A DNA stretch of 9,596 bases. It comes from CAYSBK01 sp964429265 (GTDB lineage: Bacteria; Planctomycetota; Phycisphaerae; Sedimentisphaerales; Anaerobacaceae). The DNA is taken from assembly GCA_964429265.1 (NCBI GenBank), contig CAYSBK010000087.1:1-9596 (forward strand). Reading direction: 5' to 3'. Under the pieces are notes generated by a model. That model was not told the origin of the DNA. It ran no database searches and saw nothing but the letters and a program-made list of their open reading frames with translations. Position 1 is the stretch's first letter, and each line of letters opens with the position of its first letter. The position numbers were made by a program, and so were the translations under genes. Below, in pieces: positions 5,467 through 9,596 of this stretch.

Positions 5467-6504
5467 GTGAGGGCTGTAAAACCGGTTCGGGGGTTAGTGT
5501 TGTTGTGTGCAGTGCTGGGCTTTACGTCCTGCGCGCCGAAGGAAAGCGCACGGTGGGTTACCTTTGGCGGGAACACCGGGCCGGGAAAGGGCAAGCATAT
5601 CGTATTCGTAACGGGCGATGATGAGTATCGTTCCGAAGAATCGATGCCCCAGCTTGCCAAGATACTGGCGGTTCATCACGGGTTTAAGTGCACGGTGCTG
5701 TTCGCGATCAACAAACAGACCGGCGAAATCGACCCTGGGACGCTCGACAACATTCCGGGGCTTGAGTTGCTGGACAAGGCCGACCTTATGGTGCTTTTTC
5801 TGCGGTTTCGCGAACTGCCCGACGAGCAGATGAAGCATATCATCGACTACACGAATTCCGGCCGGCCGATCCTGGCGCTGCGCACGTCCACGCATGCCTT
5901 CAGGTACAAGAAGCACCCCGAAAGCCCGTATGCGAAATACAGTTTCCGCAGCAAGGATCCGGCCGGTGGTTACGGCCGGATGGTTCTGGGTGAAACCTGG
6001 GTCAGCCATTACGGCAAACACCAGCAGGAAAGTACCCGCGGCATAATCGCCGAAGGTATGCAAAGCCACCCCATCGTAAGGGGCATAGACGAAATCTGGG
6101 GGCCGTCGGACGTGTATGCGATTACCACCCTCGCCGGCGACAGCAAACCGCTTGTGCTGGGAGAGGTGCTGGCGGGGATGAGTCCGAACGACGAGCCGAA
6201 TCCCGAGAAACCACCTGTGCCGGTGGCCTGGATAAAGACCTACACCGGCTCGCAGGGCAAGCCGGCACGCGTGTTTACGACTACGATGGGTCACGCAGGC
6301 GACCTCAAGAACGAGGGCTTTCGCCGGTTGCTGGTGAACGCCTGCTACTGGTGCTGCGGCCTGGAAGGCAAGATACCGCTTCGCAGCAAGGTCGATATCG
6401 TCGGCCGGTACGAGCCGAATCCCATCGGCATCGGCAAACACAAGAAGGGCCTGAAACCGTCGGACCACCGGTTGGAACACGTGCGGCGACCGAGAAACGA
6501 ATAG
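5467..6504 (+). CDS. ThuA-like domain lipoprotein
   Basis: Three hundred and forty-five residues from GTG 5467 (see the GGAGAG site). The signal MRAVKPVRGLVLLCAVLGFTSC ends in a lipobox-like F-T-S-C with Cys22, so the protein is probably exported and lipid-anchored. A ThuA-like fold (class I glutamine-amidotransferase-like) covers about residues 44-300: first strand HIVFVTGDDEYRSEESMPQL, LLDKADLMVLFLRFRELPDEQMKHI, the RPILALRTSTHAF segment, HPIVRGIDEIWGPSDVY, and the late motif VFTTTMGHAGDLKNEGFRRLLVNACYW. ThuA was named from trehalose utilisation in rhizobia, but the reaction is unsettled; the Planctomycetota have many exported members. The C-terminal 45 residues are basic (GIGKHKKGLKPSD). 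It stands between the YbbR gene and a rhamnosidase; a role in carbohydrate processing fits but is inferred. The family call is firm, the substrate unknown. Confidence 0.88.
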   Translation: MRAVKPVRGLVLLCAVLGFTSCAPKESARWVTFGGNTGPGKGKHIVFVTGDDEYRSEESMPQLAKILAVHHGFKCTVLFAINKQTGEIDPGTLDNIPGLELLDKADLMVLFLRFRELPDEQMKHIIDYTNSGRPILALRTSTHAFRYKKHPESPYAKYSFRSKDPAGGYGRMVLGETWVSHYGKHQQESTRGIIAEGMQSHPIVRGIDEIWGPSDVYAITTLAGDSKPLVLGEVLAGMSPNDEPNPEKPPVPVAWIKTYTGSQGKPARVFTTTMGHAGDLKNEGFRRLLVNACYWCCGLEGKIPLRSKVDIVGRYEPNPIGIGKHKKGLKPSDHRLEHVRRPRNE

Positions 6505-6566
6505 CCCTGAACATGAAAGGGCACGGCCAATGGATGATAATCAGCAACCGCCACAGGCAAGCAGGA

Positions 6567-6666
6567 NNNNNNNNNNNNNNNNNNNNNNNNNNNNNNNNNN
6601 NNNNNNNNNNNNNNNNNNNNNNNNNNNNNNNNNNNNNNNNNNNNNNNNNNNNNNNNNNNNNNNNNN
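6567..6666. other. Assembly gap (100 N)
   Basis: Exactly 100 N join two contigs; the number is a conventional placeholder, so the real distance between the ThuA-like gene and the rhamnosidase is unknown and genes may be missing. The 62 bases before the gap and 38 after it hold no complete gene. Order and orientation across the gap rest on the scaffolder. Confidence 0.97.
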
Positions 6667-6691
6667 GTGGTTCGGCCAGAAACTTACAATT

Positions 6692-6697
6692 GGAGGT
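6692..6697 (+). promoter_or_regulatory. Shine-Dalgarno of the GH78 gene
   Basis: GGAGGT is 7 bases before ATG 6705. It sets the start after the gap and just ahead of a signal peptide, so the frame that seems to continue leftward through the N run is not coding. Confidence 0.85.
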
Positions 6698-6704
6698 GAT
6701 CAAG

Positions 6705-9473
6705 ATGCAGGTTTTGGCAAGGGCTGGATTGTCGTTGTGCGTGTTTGTCGGGTCGGTGCTGCTTGCCGGCAGTTCAGCAGTCGGTTCGCCGCTTTCGGTG
6801 GAGCATCTCAGGTGCGAGTACAAGACGAATCCGATTGGTATCGACGTGCGAAGGCCGCGGCTGAGCTGGAAGATAAAGTCATCCCGGCGGGCCGTTACGC
6901 AGTCGGCTTACCAGATACGAGCGGCCGCAAATCCCGCGGACTTGCAGGCCGGCAGAAACCTGCTGTGGGATAGCGGCAAGGTCAAATCCGATCAGTCGAC
7001 CCACGTCGTGTACGGTGGGCCGCAGTTGGTATCGCGGCAACGGGTCTGGTGGCAGGTGCGGGTCCGGGACAATCAAGGCAACCTGTCGCCGTGGAGCACT
7101 CCGGCATTCTGGGAGATGGGTTTGCTGAAGCCGTCGGACTGGCAGGCACAGTGGGTTGAGCCGAATCTGCCGGAGGATTTCAACACTTCCAATCCGTCGC
7201 CGATGCTGCGAAAGGAGTTCACCCTGACCCGGCCGATTAAATCCGCCCGCATCTACATCACCTGCCACGGCCTTTACCAGTTGGAGCTTAACGGCCGGGT
7301 GGTGGGCGACCAACTGTTTACGCCGGGCTGGACGGCGTACTTGCACCGGCTGCAGTACCAGACGTACGATGTGAGCGGATTGTTGAAACCCGGCGCCAAC
7401 TGCATCGGCGTGATCCTGGGCGACGGCTGGTATCGCGGCAGGCTGGCGTGGAGACGCCGACGCAACGTCTATGGAAAAAAGACGGCGTTGCTTGCCCAGA
7501 TCGAAGTGACGTACGAGGATGGCAGCCGACAAATGGTAACCACCGACCACACGTGGAAGGCCTCTACGGGGCCTATCCTGATGTCGGACATATATAACGG
7601 CGAGATATATGACGCACGGCTTGAAAAAACCGGCTGGAGCGAGCCAGGCTTTGACGCCGGCGATTGGACGGGCGTGGCCGTCGTTAATCACCGCAAGGAC
7701 ATCCTCGTTGCTCCTGCCGGTCCGCCGGTAAAGAGGATTCAGCAGCTCAAGCCGGTCAAGATACTCCAGACCCCGGCCGGCGAAACCGTTGTCGATATGG
7801 GCCAGAATATGGTCGGCTGGATTCGGCTTAAGGTGAAAGGACCGGCCGGTACCCGCATTAAGCTGCGGCACGCCGAGGTCCTCGACAAGGACGGCAACTT
7901 CTATACCGATAACCTCAGAAGTGCAAAGCAGACCGTTGAATATATTCTCAAAGGCGAAGGGCAAGAGGTTTACGAGCCTCATTTTACCTTTCAGGGCTTT
8001 CGTTACGTTGCGGTGGAAGGCTGGCCCGGGCAGTTGAGTCTCGATGATCTGGCGGGCATAGTGATTCACTCTGATATCACGCCTACGGGAAGTTTCGAGT
8101 GCTCCAACCCGTTGATAAACCAGTTGCAGCACAACATTCAATGGGGCCAGAAGGGCAATTTTCTCGACGTGCCGACCGATTGTCCTCAACGCGATGAGCG
8201 CCTCGGCTGGACGGGCGACGCGCAGGTGTTTTGCCGTACGGCCTGTTTCAATGCCGACGTTGCGGCGTTCTATACCAAGTGGCTTGCGGACCTTGCCGCC
8301 GACCAGCAGCCCAGCGGCGCGGTGCCGCACGTGATTCCCAATGCGCTTTCGCCGGGAAAAGACAGTGGACATTCGGCGTCGGCCGGCTGGGCGGATGCGG
8401 CCGTGGTGGTTCCGTGGACCGTTTACTTGTGCTACGGCGACACACGTATTCTCGAAAGGCAGTATGCAAGTATGAAGGCCTGGGTCGACTACATCGCCCG
8501 CAGGGCCGGTGACAATTATCTCTGGCAAAACGACCACACCTTTGGCGACTGGCTTGCTTACAGCACAAACCGCTCCGACTATCCCGGCGCAACCACATCC
8601 AAGGATTTCATCAGGCAGGCTTATTTCGCGCGAAGCACCGACCTGCTCGTGCGAACCGCCAGAGTGCTCGGCAGAAAAAAAGACGTGAAAAAGTATTCAC
8701 GGCTGCTGGCCAAGGTCAAGAAGGCTTTTCAGGATGAATTTGTAACCCCCAACGGCAGACTGTCTTCGGATACGCAGACGGCGTATTCCCTGGCCGTGGC
8801 GTTCGACTTGTTGCCGAAAAAGCTTGAGCCCGTCGCCGCCGCCAGGCTTGCAGAAGATGTGGACCGGTTCAAGCATATTACGGTGGGTTTTCTGGGGGCA
8901 TCGGTGGTCAACCATGCACTTTCGGAGCACGGCTATCTCAAGCAGGCATATATGCTGCTGAATCGAAAGAAATATCCGTCGTGGCTGTATCCCATCACCA
9001 GGGGGGCAACGACCATCTGGGAGCGCTGGGATGGCATCAAGCCCGACGGCACCTTCCAGAACAAGGGCATGAACTCCTTCAACCACTATGCATACGGTGC
9101 AATCGGCGATTGGCTGTACCGCGTTGTGGCAGGTTTGGCAATCGACCCCGAAAAGCCGGGCTACAGGCATATCATTATTCAGCCCCATCCGGGCGGCGGG
9201 CTGAGTTTCGCAAAGGCCCGGCTGGATTCGATGTATGGACCCATAGAATCAGGCTGGCGGTCCACCGGCGAGACAATGATGGTCGATGTTGAGATTCCGC
9301 CGAATACCTCCGCGACGGTGCGTCTGCCGGGGGCCAAACTGGCCGAGGTAACCGAGGGCGGCAAACCGTTAAAGACAACCGAAGGCATAGCCAAGACCAA
9401 ACAGCAAGGCAACACCGCCGTTGTTTGCGTAGGTTCGGGCCGGTACTCATTTCAATATCAGTACCGACCTTAA
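6705..9473 (+). CDS. Secreted alpha-L-rhamnosidase, GH78 family
   Basis: Nine hundred and twenty-two residues. The enzyme hydrolyses terminal alpha-L-rhamnose by inversion, releasing it from pectins, ulvan-type or other rhamnose-containing glycans. A signal peptide ends near residue 25-28 (VLLAGSSAVGS). Domains in order: N-terminal Ig-like domain about 30-145 (LRCEYKTNPIGIDVRRPRLSW ... WWQVRVRDNQGNLSPWS); beta-sandwich about 165-330 (LRKEFTLTRPIKSARIYITCHGLYQLELNGRVVGD ... LGDGWYRGRL); second beta domain about 345-445 (ETVVDMGQNMVGWIRLKVKG ... FTFQGFRYVAVEGWPG); (alpha/alpha)6 barrel about 455-790; C-terminal beta domain to the end (GYRHIIIQPHPGGGL). The barrel carries DCPQRDERLGWTGDAQ at 492-507, with Glu498 expected as general acid, FGDWL at 613-617, and TTIWERWDG with Glu773 as likely general base. 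Nothing is missing. It is intact, full-length for the family, probably periplasmic or surface-exposed. Whether it is co-transcribed with the ThuA-like gene cannot be told because of the gap. Confidence 0.96.
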   Translation: MQVLARAGLSLCVFVGSVLLAGSSAVGSPLSVEHLRCEYKTNPIGIDVRRPRLSWKIKSSRRAVTQSAYQIRAAANPADLQAGRNLLWDSGKVKSDQSTHVVYGGPQLVSRQRVWWQVRVRDNQGNLSPWSTPAFWEMGLLKPSDWQAQWVEPNLPEDFNTSNPSPMLRKEFTLTRPIKSARIYITCHGLYQLELNGRVVGDQLFTPGWTAYLHRLQYQTYDVSGLLKPGANCIGVILGDGWYRGRLAWRRRRNVYGKKTALLAQIEVTYEDGSRQMVTTDHTWKASTGPILMSDIYNGEIYDARLEKTGWSEPGFDAGDWTGVAVVNHRKDILVAPAGPPVKRIQQLKPVKILQTPAGETVVDMGQNMVGWIRLKVKGPAGTRIKLRHAEVLDKDGNFYTDNLRSAKQTVEYILKGEGQEVYEPHFTFQGFRYVAVEGWPGQLSLDDLAGIVIHSDITPTGSFECSNPLINQLQHNIQWGQKGNFLDVPTDCPQRDERLGWTGDAQVFCRTACFNADVAAFYTKWLADLAADQQPSGAVPHVIPNALSPGKDSGHSASAGWADAAVVVPWTVYLCYGDTRILERQYASMKAWVDYIARRAGDNYLWQNDHTFGDWLAYSTNRSDYPGATTSKDFIRQAYFARSTDLLVRTARVLGRKKDVKKYSRLLAKVKKAFQDEFVTPNGRLSSDTQTAYSLAVAFDLLPKKLEPVAAARLAEDVDRFKHITVGFLGASVVNHALSEHGYLKQAYMLLNRKKYPSWLYPITRGATTIWERWDGIKPDGTFQNKGMNSFNHYAYGAIGDWLYRVVAGLAIDPEKPGYRHIIIQPHPGGGLSFAKARLDSMYGPIESGWRSTGETMMVDVEIPPNTSATVRLPGAKLAEVTEGGKPLKTTEGIAKTKQQGNTAVVCVGSGRYSFQYQYRP

Positions 9474-9596
9474 TGATCCGCCCGCACGCGCATAACACGT
9501 CGTTATGACCGCCGCTGCCGTCACGGCGCTAAGGCTGCGCTGAATTGTTGTGGTCGGCGTCATCAGGGTATTGTTTGTCGGCGAAGAACCGGCTCT
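9474..9596. other. Right-edge stretch without a secure gene
   Basis: Two competing edge fragments overlap here. On the minus strand, 9594-9529 would encode a 21-residue C-terminus (SRFFADKQYPDDADHNNSAQP, ending at TAG). On the plus strand, GTG 9550 opens a frame reading VVGVIRVLFVGEEPA into the right edge, which looks like a first beta strand of an alpha/beta protein but lacks a Shine-Dalgarno. Only one can be real. I see no terminator with a T-run after the rhamnosidase; a 4-bp stem GCCG-tca-CGGC (about 9517-9527) is too weak. Confidence 0.3.

Noticed and set aside
5494..6480. 328-codon minus-strand open frame opposite the ThuA-like gene
   Set aside because: Antisense shadow; the plus strand carries clear ThuA-like motifs and a lipoprotein signal.
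6513..6566. Possible gene start ATG 6513 (MKGHGQWMIISNRHRQAG) cut by the gap
   Set aside because: Only 18 codons, no Shine-Dalgarno, no recognisable motif.
6351..6704. N-terminal extension of the rhamnosidase frame leftward through the N run
   Set aside because: It overlaps the ThuA-like gene in another frame, passes through unknown bases, and the GGAGGT plus signal peptide place the start at 6705.
6879..8537. 552-codon minus-strand open frame within the rhamnosidase
   Set aside because: Antisense shadow of a highly conserved GH78 catalytic region; the product shows no domain.
1..9596. CRISPR array, tRNA, rRNA, insertion sequence or phage genes
   Set aside because: No regularly spaced direct repeats of CRISPR size, no tRNA-like cloverleaf or rRNA stretch, and no transposase or phage protein in any frame.

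Overview
The window looks like a scaffold from a Planctomycetota genome, most likely class Phycisphaerae, probably metagenome-assembled. This is inferred from moderately high GC, a large secreted protein combining LamG with repeated 'DVYFGT...YYWRVD' modules, a lipoprotein ThuA-like gene, a secreted GH78 rhamnosidase, irregular Shine-Dalgarno use and heptanucleotide repeats between genes. No ribosomal or other marker gene is present to confirm it. A run of exactly 100 N (6567-6666) is a scaffold gap of unknown true size.

Layout. Bases 1-2391 (minus strand) are the N-terminal 797 codons of a very large exported surface protein that runs off the left edge: signal peptide, beta-helix-like coils, Fn3-like module, LamG domain, second Fn3-like module. 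It is read from a near-consensus promoter about 360 nt upstream, leaving a long leader rich in inverted repeats (2392-2750). Back to back with it, a perfect consensus sigma-70 promoter (2837-2865) reads rightward into a perfect 8-bp stem-loop, then a small 81-residue lipoprotein (2931-3176), a membrane diadenylate cyclase of the CdaA type (3244-4185) and a membrane-anchored YbbR/CdaR-like protein (4281-5333). Degenerate heptanucleotide repeats fill both gaps around cdaA. A ThuA-domain lipoprotein (5467-6504) follows, then the assembly gap, then a complete secreted GH78 alpha-L-rhamnosidase (6705-9473). The last 120 bases hold no secure gene.

How the parts fit. The middle block is a c-di-AMP signalling cluster: CdaA makes the second messenger and the YbbR protein is its expected extracytoplasmic partner. 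The lipoprotein at its head has no assigned role but shares the promoter position. The flanking genes (adhesin- or sugar-binding-like LamG protein, ThuA-like lipoprotein, rhamnosidase) fit a bacterium that degrades complex, rhamnose-containing polysaccharides. I see no sequence evidence linking these two themes beyond adjacency.

The points most worth a second look are the altered DGA motif (DMA) and a 14-residue insertion in CdaA, the long structured leader of the LamG gene, the small lipoprotein behind a perfect promoter and hairpin, and the inverted heptamer repeats between cdaA and the YbbR gene.
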